Assembly: GCA_050873965.1 (NCBI GenBank)
Contig: JBNMJS010000001.1
Location: 1-64,000 of the forward strand
From: UBA2883 sp050873965
GTDB lineage: Bacteria; Cyanobacteriota; Vampirovibrionia; Gastranaerophilales; Gastranaerophilaceae
Length of the DNA stretch: 64,000 nt
Reading direction: 5' to 3'
The notes under the pieces: generated by a model
Database searches by the model: none
The model's input: the letters and a program-made list of their open reading frames with translations, nothing else
Told to the model about the DNA's origin: nothing
Made by a program: the position numbers and the translations under genes
Shown here: positions 8,090 to 16,727 of the stretch, one piece after another
How positions within the stretch are numbered: position 1 is the stretch's first letter
Layout: every line of letters starts with the position of its first letter

Positions 8090-8812
8090 TTATGTTCGAT
8101 GAAAATCGTTATCAAATTCTGTATCAAATGCTTCTTCAAAAGATTTATATTGTTTTGTTTCTTCTGAATTAACAGGTTTATAAACAACTCCATTTTTGTT
8201 TGATCGAACGGAACCTTTTATTTGTTTATTTATATCGTAACCATATTGAATTTCTTGCTTTTCGCCATTTTTTATTATTGTTGTATCTTTAGGTCGCATA
8301 TCAAGAGCAAAATTAGTTTCAATAAATTCACGGTTTCCTTTTTTGTTAATAACTGTCAATTGTTTGTTATATCCAATAGGAAATTTTCCAACTCTTGCTA
8401 ATGTTTGAACTGAATGAATTTCTTTTACAGGTTTTGCTTTTTTATTAAAAATTATTGTATATGATGCATCTTTAAAAAATCCGGTATCACCAGTATATGT
8501 AACTTTTGTAAAACCTTTTTTTAAGGGTGTTACAGTTTTTTCTGTCAATTCTTCAACATTTGGGAGATTGCTTTTTAATTTTTCAGCAGTTTTATTTATA
8601 CTGCTTTGCCTGAGACGAGAGGATAGTCGATTTATATGTCCACTCTTAATAAAATATGCCGCTGTTAATGCTGCACCTAATGCTCCTGATACAGGCATGA
8701 TTTCAGAAACTTTTATATGATTTTGTATAGGGGTACTTTTTGCTTGTGAAATTGCAGAATGTTTCACATGCATTGCATGCGATGATGCAAAACTAACTGA
8801 GTTTATTCTCAT
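8090..8812 (-). CDS. Uncharacterised membrane-anchored protein with N-terminal SF motif
   Basis: A 240-residue protein I do not recognise. It opens MRINSVSFASS, an example of the short N-terminal (S/N)F motif seen in several orphan proteins here. A single hydrophobic segment follows (about 40-55, with PVSGALGAALTAAYF), resembling the one in the small protein at 25150. The remaining 170 residues are polar and mixed, with no catalytic motif I can name. It has its own promoter and a GAGG ribosome binding site on the minus strand, so it is a real gene. It converges on the efflux operon. Confidence 0.7.
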   Translation of the reverse strand: MRINSVSFASSHAMHVKHSAISQAKSTPIQNHIKVSEIMPVSGALGAALTAAYFIKSGHINRLSSRLRQSSINKTAEKLKSNLPNVEELTEKTVTPLKKGFTKVTYTGDTGFFKDASYTIIFNKKAKPVKEIHSVQTLARVGKFPIGYNKQLTVINKKGNREFIETNFALDMRPKDTTIIKNGEKQEIQYGYDINKQIKGSVRSNKNGVVYKPVNSEETKQYKSFEEAFDTEFDNDFHRT

Positions 8813-8848
8813 ATTAACACCTCACTAATAAGACCAAATAGTAGGTTT

Positions 8849-8877
8849 ATTATAGCATATTTATTATGTTTGTACAA
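8849..8877 (-). promoter_or_regulatory. Extended -10 promoter of the gene at 8090-8812
   Basis: Read on the minus strand: TTGTAC, a 17-base spacer ending in TGC, then TATAAT. TGCTATAAT is a full extended -10 element, also found before purB. Confidence 0.65.
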
Positions 8878-9012
8878 ATTAGACACATGAACTGTTAAGA
8901 AGTATTAATTATGTATTTTTATTGTTCTATATATTTGATTTTTGTTGGTTTTTGTAATACATTTAGCATGTATAGATATACGAATAGCTACTAAAAAGGA
9001 GGAAGCTAATTT

Positions 9013-10617
9013 ATGGAAACATATGGTATTGAAAAACATGGTATTATTGAACCGAAAGCAGTTTATCGTAACTTGACACCGGCTCAATTAACGGAAGCTG
9101 CATTACGTTTAGGCGAAGGTTCTTTAAGTAATACAGGTGCACTTGTAGTTACAACAGGAAAATATACAGGACGTTCTCCTAAGGATAAATTCATTGTTGA
9201 TACTGATGGTGTACACAATGATATCGCTTGGGGTAAAGTAAACAGACCTATCAGCAGAGAAAAATTTAACTCAATTAAGGGTAAAATTGCTGCTTACTTA
9301 CAAAACAGAGAAGTATTTATTTTTGATGGTTATGCAGGTGCTGATAAAACTTATACTCAAAAATTCAGAGTTATTAACGAATTAGCTAGTCAAAACTTAT
9401 TCATTCACGAATTACTAATTCGTCCAACAGCTGAAGAATTAGCTAATTATGGTGAACCAGATTATACAATTCTTTGTGCTCCTGGTTTCAAATGTGATCC
9501 AGAAGTTGATGGCGTAAATTCAGAAGCTTGTATCGCTATTGACTATGAAGCTCATACAATTATTATTTGTGGTTCTAGATATTCTGGTGAAATCAAAAAA
9601 TCAGTATTCGCTACAATGAACTACATTATGACTAAGAAAAATGTTCTTCCAATGCACTGTTCAGCTAATATGGACCCTGCAACTGGTGAAACAGCTGTAT
9701 TCTTCGGTCTATCTGGTACTGGTAAAACTACTTTATCTGCAGACCCAGCTCGTAAGTTAATCGGTGATGACGAACACGGTTGGTCTCCAGATGGCGTATT
9801 CAACTTTGAAGGTGGTTGCTATGCTAAATGTATCCACTTATCTGCTGAAAATGAACCAGATATTTATAACGCAATTAAATTCGGTTCTTTAATCGAAAAC
9901 GTTGTTATGGATCCTGAAACAAGAGAATTTGATTTTGAAGATGGTTCTTTAACTGAAAATACTCGTGTTGGTTATCCAATCAACTATATTAACAATGCTC
10001 AAATCCCTTCAATGGGTGGCATTCCAAAAGTTGTTGTATTCTTAACAGCTGATGCATTTGGTGTATTACCTCCAATCTCAAGACTTGATAAGAATGCTGC
10101 AATGTATCACTTCGTAACTGGCTTTACTTCAAAATTAGCTGGTACAGAAAGAGGTGTTACAGAGCCACAACCTACATTCTCAACATTATTTGGTGAACCA
10201 TTCATGCCAATGGATGCATCAGTATATGCAAAAATGTTAGGTGATAAATTAGAAAAATATGGTACTAAGGTTTACTTAGTTAACACTGGTTGGGCTGGCG
10301 GAAGTGCAGCTTCAGGTGCTAAACGTATGAAATTGGCTTACACAAGAGCTATGGTTACAGCTGCTCTTAACGGCTCATTCGACAATGTTGAATTCAAACA
10401 TCATGATGTATTCAACGTTGATTATCCTACATCTTGTCCAAACGTTCCAGATGAAAAATTGGATGCTAGAGGAATGTGGGAAGATAAAGCTGCTTATGAT
10501 GAACAAGCTAACAAACTTGCTCAAATGTTTGCTGATAACTTCGCTGCTAAGTATCCAAATATGCCTGCAGAAATCGTTGAAGCAGGTCCTAAAGCTAAAG
10601 CATGTGTTGCTAAATAG
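9013..10617 (+). CDS. pckA: Phosphoenolpyruvate carboxykinase (ATP)
   Basis: A 534-residue ATP-type PEP carboxykinase, which interconverts oxaloacetate plus ATP with PEP, CO2 and ADP. The family P-loop GLSGTGKTTLSAD (about 232-244) and the metal-binding kinase motif IGDDEHGWS (about 254-262) are intact, as is the substrate region around GRSPKDKF. The length is typical. A strong AGGAGG site precedes the ATG. In a fermenting cell it could run towards oxaloacetate and yield ATP, or towards PEP for gluconeogenesis. It is a single-gene unit with its own terminator. Confidence 0.97.
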   Translation: METYGIEKHGIIEPKAVYRNLTPAQLTEAALRLGEGSLSNTGALVVTTGKYTGRSPKDKFIVDTDGVHNDIAWGKVNRPISREKFNSIKGKIAAYLQNREVFIFDGYAGADKTYTQKFRVINELASQNLFIHELLIRPTAEELANYGEPDYTILCAPGFKCDPEVDGVNSEACIAIDYEAHTIIICGSRYSGEIKKSVFATMNYIMTKKNVLPMHCSANMDPATGETAVFFGLSGTGKTTLSADPARKLIGDDEHGWSPDGVFNFEGGCYAKCIHLSAENEPDIYNAIKFGSLIENVVMDPETREFDFEDGSLTENTRVGYPINYINNAQIPSMGGIPKVVVFLTADAFGVLPPISRLDKNAAMYHFVTGFTSKLAGTERGVTEPQPTFSTLFGEPFMPMDASVYAKMLGDKLEKYGTKVYLVNTGWAGGSAASGAKRMKLAYTRAMVTAALNGSFDNVEFKHHDVFNVDYPTSCPNVPDEKLDARGMWEDKAAYDEQANKLAQMFADNFAAKYPNMPAEIVEAGPKAKACVAK

Positions 10618-10637
10618 TTTTAGTGATATAAGTAACG

Positions 10638-10673
10638 AAAAAGGTGTTTTGAATTTTCAAAACACCTTTTTTT
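10638..10673 (+). terminator. Intrinsic terminator of pckA
   Basis: AAAGGTGTTTTGA pairs with TCAAAACACCTTT across a short ATTT loop and is followed by seven T residues. Confidence 0.92.
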
Positions 10674-10714
10674 ATTGTTTAAATCTTATTATTTAATTAA
10701 TAGTAGTTTTTATT

Positions 10715-11389
10715 TTAATAAATAAATGGAGAATTCTCTTTTGCAAAAGTTACATCAATTCCTAAAATCTCTTTAAACACTTCAAGAATAAGAATTTCAC
10801 TTTCAAAATGACCTATATCAAAAACTATATTTGTTGAATCTAACGCTGTGTGGAATTTTAAATCTCCAGTTACAAAAGCATCAACGTCATAGTCTTCAAT
10901 GAATTCACTACCTGAACCAGCACAAAAACCTATTGTTGATATATTTGTTTTATGTGCATTATTTACATATCTTAGATTTGGAGATATTTTTTGTAATTTT
11001 TCTTTTAAGTTATCAAGCGTTATTGGTTTTTCTAGGTTTACTAATCTTACAAAATCATCTTTATCTGATTTTATAGCATTGTAACCTAGCGTTTTAATAA
11101 TTGTATCCGTTGTACCACCATTTGCTTTATCCATGTTTGTGTGTGCACAATACATATCTACGTCAGCATATTTTAGTGGTACACAAAATAATGGGTGATG
11201 TGAAATTATCATATCGCAATTTTGTTGTTTTGCTTGTTCATATATATCATCAGTAATTGTTAATGCTAACATAATCTTGTTTACATCTTTTTTTGTTGTA
11301 CAAACAAGCCAACCTGAACAGTCCCATTTTTCTTGTGTATCAAGTGGTGCAAAATTTTCTATTTTTCTTGTTAAATCAAATTTATTCAA
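10715..11389 (-). CDS. Nif3-like dinuclear metal centre protein
   Basis: A 224-residue member of the Nif3/YbgI family, hexameric proteins with a two-metal site and poorly defined function, often labelled GTP cyclohydrolase 1 type 2 homologues. The metal motif SHHPLF and the later GHFESE are present, as are EKWDCSGW and CAGSGSEFI. I place the start at TTG 11389 because GGAG sits seven bases upstream and the family normally begins just before the FAPL segment. The longer frame from 11440 would add residues from inside coaBC. It overlaps the end of coaBC by eight bases and is the last gene of the gmk-coaBC operon. Confidence 0.85.
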   Translation of the reverse strand: MNKFDLTRKIENFAPLDTQEKWDCSGWLVCTTKKDVNKIMLALTITDDIYEQAKQQNCDMIISHHPLFCVPLKYADVDMYCAHTNMDKANGGTTDTIIKTLGYNAIKSDKDDFVRLVNLEKPITLDNLKEKLQKISPNLRYVNNAHKTNISTIGFCAGSGSEFIEDYDVDAFVTGDLKFHTALDSTNIVFDIGHFESEILILEVFKEILGIDVTFAKENSPFIY

Positions 11390-12563
11390 ATATATACTCC
11401 AAGATATTTTTTGCAATATTTTGTTTTGTATCTTTTTCAAAATGTTTGATATTTAAATCTTTATCAAGGATATAAATTTCATTTTCATCAGAAGAAAATC
11501 CTATATCTTTTCTTGATATGTCATTAGCAACTAAATAATCGCAACCTTTGTTTTTGATTTTTATTTTTGCATTATCAATCAAGTTTTCACTTTCTGCACA
11601 AAAACCAACAATTTTTGCTGTTGTATTTTTATTCGAAATTTCTTTTAAAATATCTGGATTTTTAACCATTGTTAGTGTTATTTTATCTTCAGATGTTTTT
11701 TTCATCTTTTGTTCTGAATAATTTTCAAATTTATAATCAGCAACGGCGGCTGCCATTATTACGCAATCAGCATTTTGTAGTGAGTTATTAACTTCTTTAT
11801 ACATATCATCTGCTGATTCTACAAAAGTTGTTTTGTAAGGTTGTGTAGTTTTAAATGTTGAAATGAGTTCTACTTTTGCACCCATTGAGTGAGCAACATT
11901 TGCTAAAGCTAATCCCATTTTGCCTGATGAAAAATTAGAAATATATCTAACTGGATCAATTTTTTCTATTGTTCCACCGGCAGTTATTACGATTGTTTTA
12001 TCTTTTAATAAATTTGATTTATTGAAATCATTAATTGTTTTTGTATAAATTTTATCTATACTACAAAGTCTGCCATTGCCATTTGTGCCACAAGCCAAAT
12101 ATCCAGATTCAGGTTCTAAAATATTAACCCCTAAATTTTTTAAATTTTGAATATTTTCTTGAATAATAGAATTGTTCCACATATTTGTATTCATTGCAGG
12201 TGCTATATAAATAGGTTTATTAAAAGCACAAGCGATAGAAGTTAAAAGATTATCACAAATACCATTTGCTATTTTAGATATTGTGTTTGCTGTTGCTGGT
12301 GCTATGACTAAAATATCACCTTCATCGCATAGTGAAATATGCTCAGGTTTGTATTCTTTCATATCAAAATTATCAGTATAAATCTCGTTGTTTGATAGTG
12401 TTGTAAGAGTTAATTCTGATACAAAATTCATTGCGTTTTGAGTAGTAATTACTTTAACATTAAACCCATTTTTTTTATACATTCTAATGAGTTCATATAT
12501 TTTATAGGCGGCAATTCCACCTGTGATACCAATTAAAATTGTTTTATTTTGTGATAGTGTCAT
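11382..12563 (-). CDS. coaBC: Bifunctional phosphopantothenoylcysteine decarboxylase/synthetase
   Basis: A 393-residue flavoprotein for two steps of coenzyme A synthesis. The N-terminal half (CoaC) carries the flavin fold starting ILIGITGGIAAYK, the catalytic His region PEHISL and the PAMNTNMW motif. The C-terminal half (CoaB) starts near TIVITAGGTIEKIDPVRYISN, with SSGKMG and the AAAVADYK motif. I choose ATG 12563, four bases after the gmk stop; a TTG at 12575 in the same frame would overlap gmk. No strong ribosome binding site is visible, so translation may be coupled to gmk. Confidence 0.95.
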   Translation of the reverse strand: MTLSQNKTILIGITGGIAAYKIYELIRMYKKNGFNVKVITTQNAMNFVSELTLTTLSNNEIYTDNFDMKEYKPEHISLCDEGDILVIAPATANTISKIANGICDNLLTSIACAFNKPIYIAPAMNTNMWNNSIIQENIQNLKNLGVNILEPESGYLACGTNGNGRLCSIDKIYTKTINDFNKSNLLKDKTIVITAGGTIEKIDPVRYISNFSSGKMGLALANVAHSMGAKVELISTFKTTQPYKTTFVESADDMYKEVNNSLQNADCVIMAAAVADYKFENYSEQKMKKTSEDKITLTMVKNPDILKEISNKNTTAKIVGFCAESENLIDNAKIKIKNKGCDYLVANDISRKDIGFSSDENEIYILDKDLNIKHFEKDTKQNIAKNILEYIFE

Positions 12564-12567
12564 TTTC

Positions 12568-13119
12568 TTAGCCAATAATTTTTTCTATTTGTTTAACAGC
12601 ATTTTCAACTGTATCATTAACTACAATGTAGTCAAATTGTTTTGAATTTTCTTTTTCGAAGTTTACAAATTCTAATCGTTTTTGTATCGCTTCTTCAGAT
12701 TCAGTTTGTCTTCCTCTTAGTCTTGAAACAAGTTCTTCATAAGATGGTGGTGCAATAAAAATCAGAGTTGCTTCTGGCATTTTTTTCTTAATTTGTAATG
12801 CACCTTGAGTATCTATTTCTAATAAAACGTGATTTTTATTTAATGAATTTAATACAAATGATTTTTTTGTACCATAACAATTTCCAGAAAACTCTGCCCA
12901 TTCTAAAAACTCGTTGTTTTCAACGGCTTTCATAAAATCATCTTTATTTGTATAAAAATAATTAATACCTTCTTTTTCATTAGGTCTAGGTTTTCTTGTC
13001 GTATATGAAATAGATAGCATAATATCAGAACGTTTAGAAAGTAGTGATTTTATTACAGTACCTTTTCCAACGCCTGATGAACCTGATATTACAAATAATT
13101 TTTTAGTTGAATCTTTCAT
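12568..13119 (-). CDS. gmk: Guanylate kinase
   Basis: A 183-residue guanylate kinase that phosphorylates GMP to GDP. The P-loop GSSGVGKGT (about 13-21), the GMP-binding region SISYTTRKPRPNEKEGINY (about 37-55) and the lid residues RLRGRQTESEEAIQKRL are all present, and the length is standard. It heads a minus-strand operon with coaBC and the Nif3-like gene, an arrangement often seen in bacteria, although rpoZ, which commonly lies between gmk and coaBC, is absent here. Its start faces the divergent U32 gene across about 60 bases. Confidence 0.96.
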   Translation of the reverse strand: MKDSTKKLFVISGSSGVGKGTVIKSLLSKRSDIMLSISYTTRKPRPNEKEGINYFYTNKDDFMKAVENNEFLEWAEFSGNCYGTKKSFVLNSLNKNHVLLEIDTQGALQIKKKMPEATLIFIAPPSYEELVSRLRGRQTESEEAIQKRLEFVNFEKENSKQFDYIVVNDTVENAVKQIEKIIG

Positions 13120-13168
13120 TTATTGAATTTTACTGGAAAAAAAATACGAGTTCAAGTATCTTTTGTGT

Positions 13169-13174
13169 TATTAT
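13169..13174 (+). promoter_or_regulatory. -10 element six bases before the U32 gene
   Basis: TATTAT is followed by six bases and then the ATG at 13181, with no Shine-Dalgarno sequence. No convincing -35 element is visible. A leaderless transcript is likely. Confidence 0.45.
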
Positions 13175-13180
13175 AAAAAT

Positions 13181-14425
13181 ATGAATAAGATTGAATTGTT
13201 GTTACCTGCAGGTAATAAGGAAAAATTAGAATATGCCATTAGATATGGTGCAGATGCAGTTTATTTAGGTGTTGTTGATTTTAGTTTGAGAGCAATGCGT
13301 AAGGGTGAATTGATTACTCTTGACAATTTGAAGGAGTCTATCGATTTAGCACATCAATTGGGTAAGAAAGCATATTTAACCCTAAATATTTTTGCATTTA
13401 ACAAGGATATAAAATTATTAGAATCTTGTATGGATAAAATATCAGAATCAAATCCTGATGCTTTAATTATGAGTGATGTTGGTATAATGAGAACGGCAAG
13501 AAAATACATGCCAGATACTCCAATTCACGTTAGTACACAGACTAGTACTTTAAATTATGAGGCAGTTCGTTTTTGGCAAGATTATGGTGCAACTCGTGCT
13601 ATTTTGGGACGTGAAGTTTCTATTAAAGATATGGCAGAAATGAAAGAATTAGTTCCTGATATGGAATTGGAAGTATTTGTACACGGTGCACAATGCGTAT
13701 CATTCTCGGGCAGATGTTTGATTAGTGATTATATGACTAATGGAGAAAGAAAAGCGAATCAAGGTAATTGTTGTCAACCTTGCAGATGGAGTTATAAGTT
13801 AGTTGAAGAAACTCGTCCTGGACAATATTACGAAATCGAACAAAATGATAGAGGTACTCATATTATGAGCACTAAGGATTTGTGCTTAGTAAATCATTTG
13901 TCAAAATTGATAGATGCTGGTGTTGATTCTCTAAAAGTTGAGGGACGTACAAAGAGTTTATATTATGTTTCTGCTGTTGCAAAAACATACAGGGAAGCAA
14001 TTGATGCTGTTTACAAAGATAAAAATGCTGATATGACACCATATTTTAATGAATTGTTAAAAGTTGGTAATAGAGGTTATACAACAGGTTTTTATTTGGG
14101 TGATGGTGAATATCCTAATGATGGATATAGTTATGATATTTCCAAAGGTTTGGCTGGGGCTGATTTTTTGTGTGAAATATTAGATAAGAAAGATGATTAT
14201 TATAAAATTAAAACTAAAAATAAATTTTATATAAATAATGATATTGAAATTATTTCACCAAGTGAAAAATTTATCACTCAAGCAATTGAAATTAAAGATG
14301 AAAAGGGTGAAGAGAAAGAATTCGCAAACACAAATGATGATTTGTGGGTGAAATTTAATAAACCTATTAATGAATATAAATATGCTATTGCAAGAACAGT
14401 AGGTATAAAAAACAATGAGAATTAA
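13181..14425 (+). CDS. trhP: U32-family protein, TrhP-like (tRNA hydroxylation)
   Basis: A 414-residue member of the peptidase U32 family. The closest described bacterial members, TrhP (YegQ/YrrO-like), are needed for 5-hydroxyuridine formation in tRNA rather than acting as proteases. Diagnostic pieces are LLLPAGNKEKLEYAIRYGAD at the N terminus, the Cys-rich block GAQCVSFSGRCLISDY with GNCCQPCRW (about 175-206), thought to hold a metal cluster, and KVEGRTKSLYYV. ATG 13181 is preferred over an upstream in-frame codon because homology begins here and a -10 element lies six bases before it. It overlaps the HAD gene by 11 bases. Confidence 0.82.
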   Translation: MNKIELLLPAGNKEKLEYAIRYGADAVYLGVVDFSLRAMRKGELITLDNLKESIDLAHQLGKKAYLTLNIFAFNKDIKLLESCMDKISESNPDALIMSDVGIMRTARKYMPDTPIHVSTQTSTLNYEAVRFWQDYGATRAILGREVSIKDMAEMKELVPDMELEVFVHGAQCVSFSGRCLISDYMTNGERKANQGNCCQPCRWSYKLVEETRPGQYYEIEQNDRGTHIMSTKDLCLVNHLSKLIDAGVDSLKVEGRTKSLYYVSAVAKTYREAIDAVYKDKNADMTPYFNELLKVGNRGYTTGFYLGDGEYPNDGYSYDISKGLAGADFLCEILDKKDDYYKIKTKNKFYINNDIEIISPSEKFITQAIEIKDEKGEEKEFANTNDDLWVKFNKPINEYKYAIARTVGIKNNEN

Positions 14426-14894
14426 ACCTGATTATAATTTGAAAAGTATTTATGATATTGATTTATCTGAATTAAAGTCAAAAGGTATAAAAATTATAAT
14501 GTTTGATTTGGATAGTACTTTAATGATTTCAAAATCAGGTATGTATTTGGAAGAGACAAAACAATGGCTATCTGAAGTACAAAAAGATTTTGAAGTTGTT
14601 GTTATTTCAAATAATAATAGTGTTGAGTATTTGGATAAAGTGAGAGCAATTTCAGAATTTGATGTTGTCGGTTCAGCAGCAAAACCTGATATAACTGTTA
14701 TGAAAAAATATCTTGATGACAAAGGAGTTATGCCATCTGAGGCTGTAATGGTCGGAGATAGACCATTAACTGATATTTTAGGTGGTGTTAGATTGGGTTG
14801 CACAACTATATTGGTTGATTCAATAAATGCTGATAATGAAAATAAGCCAACAAGATTTGTACGTTGGTTAGAACGTTGTACTATTAAGCATTAA
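14415..14894 (+). CDS. HAD-family phosphatase (YqeG-like)
   Basis: A 159-residue HAD superfamily hydrolase of subfamily IIIA, the size and pattern of YqeG proteins common in Firmicutes and Cyanobacteria. Motif I is MFDLDSTL (about 30-37), motif II VVISNN, the conserved Lys lies in AAKPD, and motif IV is VMVGDRPLTDILGG (about 114-127). The nucleophile and general-acid aspartates are both present. The likely reaction is phosphomonoester hydrolysis; a role on phosphatidylglycerolphosphate has been proposed for some relatives, but the substrate here is unknown. It is translationally coupled to the U32 gene. Confidence 0.85.
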   Translation: MRIKPDYNLKSIYDIDLSELKSKGIKIIMFDLDSTLMISKSGMYLEETKQWLSEVQKDFEVVVISNNNSVEYLDKVRAISEFDVVGSAAKPDITVMKKYLDDKGVMPSEAVMVGDRPLTDILGGVRLGCTTILVDSINADNENKPTRFVRWLERCTIKH

Positions 14895-14895
14895 A

Positions 14896-16353
14896 TCATA
14901 AGCTATCTTTTGAAAAATTTAAGCTGTCATCTAGATTATTCATTTTAGGTGTTTTTAGATTTTTTGTTTCAAAATTGAAATGAATATCTGTTGGTACATC
15001 TGTTATATAGTCTGTTAAATATAAATCACCATTAGCATCAATTATTCTAAATAGTTCGTTTGCTGTCTTTTTATCTTTTGGATTTTTTCTTAATTTTTCA
15101 AAAGTTTTATCATGTAAAGAATCTTCTTCTACTTTAATAGAATGTTTTTTTGCAAAATCTAAAAATCTACCAGAAGGTAAAATTGAAGTATCAACTCTTC
15201 CAAATAATTGTTGTTGTAGTCCATCTATTGCTTTCGTATAGTATTGACGTACCTCTGGATTATCTTTAAGAGAAGGATTATTTGTGAATCTTTCATTATA
15301 TTTATCAATGGTTTTGTTATATATTTTAGTTCTAACTCTATTTAAATCTTCGGTTTTAAAACCATCGGCATTTTTTGTAGTATCAGGTAACGCTCTTGAT
15401 ATAATACCAAAATAAGGTTTATCTAATACAGAAGTAAATGTTGTTAAAACATTTGCCATTCTTTCTGCATAAATATCTTCAATTCTGTCGGCTGCTTCTT
15501 CTTTCCCTTGCTTTCTTAATTCTGCTGCTTTAACACTCCAAGGGTTGAAAGCATTTATAGAAATATTAAATTGTTCTAATTCGCTATTATGTTCTGAATT
15601 ACCAAAATATGCGGCAATATTTTCGGCCCTATCTTGTGCTTTTTTATCTTTTGGATTCCAACCGGCAGTATCAAAAAATCCTTTTTGACCGGTGCTATTT
15701 ATTAACATTCGATTTAACGTATTAAAGGTGTGTTCATTTCCGTTTTTATCTGTTAAATATACATTGATACAATCAGAATCATGGAATAATGAAGATGCCT
15801 TATATATATCTTCTCCTCTAGGATTTCCTTTTTTGCTAGAATTTATTTTAATGTTTCCTAGACGTTTTTTTAATTCAGTAATACCATCCGTTAAATTTTT
15901 AAAGTCTTCAAATGTCATACGGTTTGTTAAACCTTCAGTTTTTTCAAACTTTTTATTAGGTCTTGCATCAGCATAGCAGTGTAAACAAGCGTTATCGCAA
16001 CTACGTAATGTTGCAACTGTATGAATTGAGTCGATTGAAAAAGCAATTTCTTTCATTGACATGCCAGAAAATACAGGTATGCCATATTGTAAACCTTCTA
16101 GTTTTTTAAGGTTTAAATTTTGTAGAGATTTTTCTTTAGGCATCAAAAAATTAGGCATTTTAGAAACTAAATTCGCATATTTTTGTGCTTTTTTATAATC
16201 TTTTTCAGTAACTAATTTTTGTGAAAATTCAATTGCATCATTTGCAAGTGGTTTTAATTGTTTTAGAGATGTAAAATTTGTTGCATTATTTTTGAATAAT
16301 GTTTGTTTAATATTATTTGGATTAATATTGTAGTTTGGGGTAATAGTATTCAT
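14896..16353 (-). CDS. Atypical radical SAM protein with N-terminal NF motif
   Basis: A 485-residue protein with a radical SAM cluster motif CDNACLHC (Cys119, Cys123, Cys126) in the usual context LRSC..AC.HCYAD. The preceding 118 residues are not a known domain. They start MNTITPNYNINP and contain NATNFTS (about 23-29), part of the N-terminal tract shared with other orphans here. The downstream half is lysine-rich and lacks the SPASM cysteines, but keeps an ISINAFNPWS strand and GRVDTSILPSGRFL. The enzyme type is likely; substrate and product are unknown. It stands alone on the minus strand, convergent with the HAD gene and two bases from its end. Confidence 0.7.
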   Translation of the reverse strand: MNTITPNYNINPNNIKQTLFKNNATNFTSLKQLKPLANDAIEFSQKLVTEKDYKKAQKYANLVSKMPNFLMPKEKSLQNLNLKKLEGLQYGIPVFSGMSMKEIAFSIDSIHTVATLRSCDNACLHCYADARPNKKFEKTEGLTNRMTFEDFKNLTDGITELKKRLGNIKINSSKKGNPRGEDIYKASSLFHDSDCINVYLTDKNGNEHTFNTLNRMLINSTGQKGFFDTAGWNPKDKKAQDRAENIAAYFGNSEHNSELEQFNISINAFNPWSVKAAELRKQGKEEAADRIEDIYAERMANVLTTFTSVLDKPYFGIISRALPDTTKNADGFKTEDLNRVRTKIYNKTIDKYNERFTNNPSLKDNPEVRQYYTKAIDGLQQQLFGRVDTSILPSGRFLDFAKKHSIKVEEDSLHDKTFEKLRKNPKDKKTANELFRIIDANGDLYLTDYITDVPTDIHFNFETKNLKTPKMNNLDDSLNFSKDSL

Positions 16354-16517
16354 ACTATTACTAATGTACGTGAAATTTTTTTTTTGCTATTTAGTTCAAA
16401 AATTATTTGTGTTTTTGTAATAATTCTTAATTTAAAATATAGAGTTTATAGTATTTGATGTTGAATAAATTTGTTAGTGTTATAATGGTATAAAAGTTTA
16501 GATTGTGGGGTATAGAT

Positions 16518-16727
16518 ATGGCTCATATCGTAATTGATGAAAATAGATGTAAATCGTGTTTTTTGTGTGTATCAACTTGCCCAAAAGGATTGATTAAAAA
16601 GAGTCATAAAGTTAGTAAATTGGGTGATAATTTGGTTGAGTTTGTTGATGAAAACAATGAATGCGTTGGTTGTGCAATGTGTGCAAAACGTTGTCCAGAT
16701 ATGGCAATAGTTGAGGTTCATAAATAA
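16518..16727 (+). CDS. Ferredoxin-type delta subunit of a 2-oxoacid:ferredoxin oxidoreductase
   Basis: A 69-residue protein with two CxxCxxCxxxCP-type motifs (CKSCFLCVSTCP and CVGCAMCAKRCP), so two [4Fe-4S] clusters. Such delta subunits pass electrons from the thiamine-pyrophosphate enzyme to free ferredoxin. ATG 16518 is chosen because GGGG lies seven bases before it; an in-frame TTG at 16503 would precede the ribosome binding site. The stop codon overlaps the first base of the alpha gene. It is the first gene of a delta-alpha-beta-gamma operon. Confidence 0.93.
   Translation: MAHIVIDENRCKSCFLCVSTCPKGLIKKSHKVSKLGDNLVEFVDENNECVGCAMCAKRCPDMAIVEVHK

Noticed and set aside
10385..10696. A 103-residue frame overlapping the end of pckA.
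   Set aside because: It is mostly inside pckA in another frame, with the product Leu/Lys-rich as expected of AT-rich shadow frames, and no ribosome binding site.
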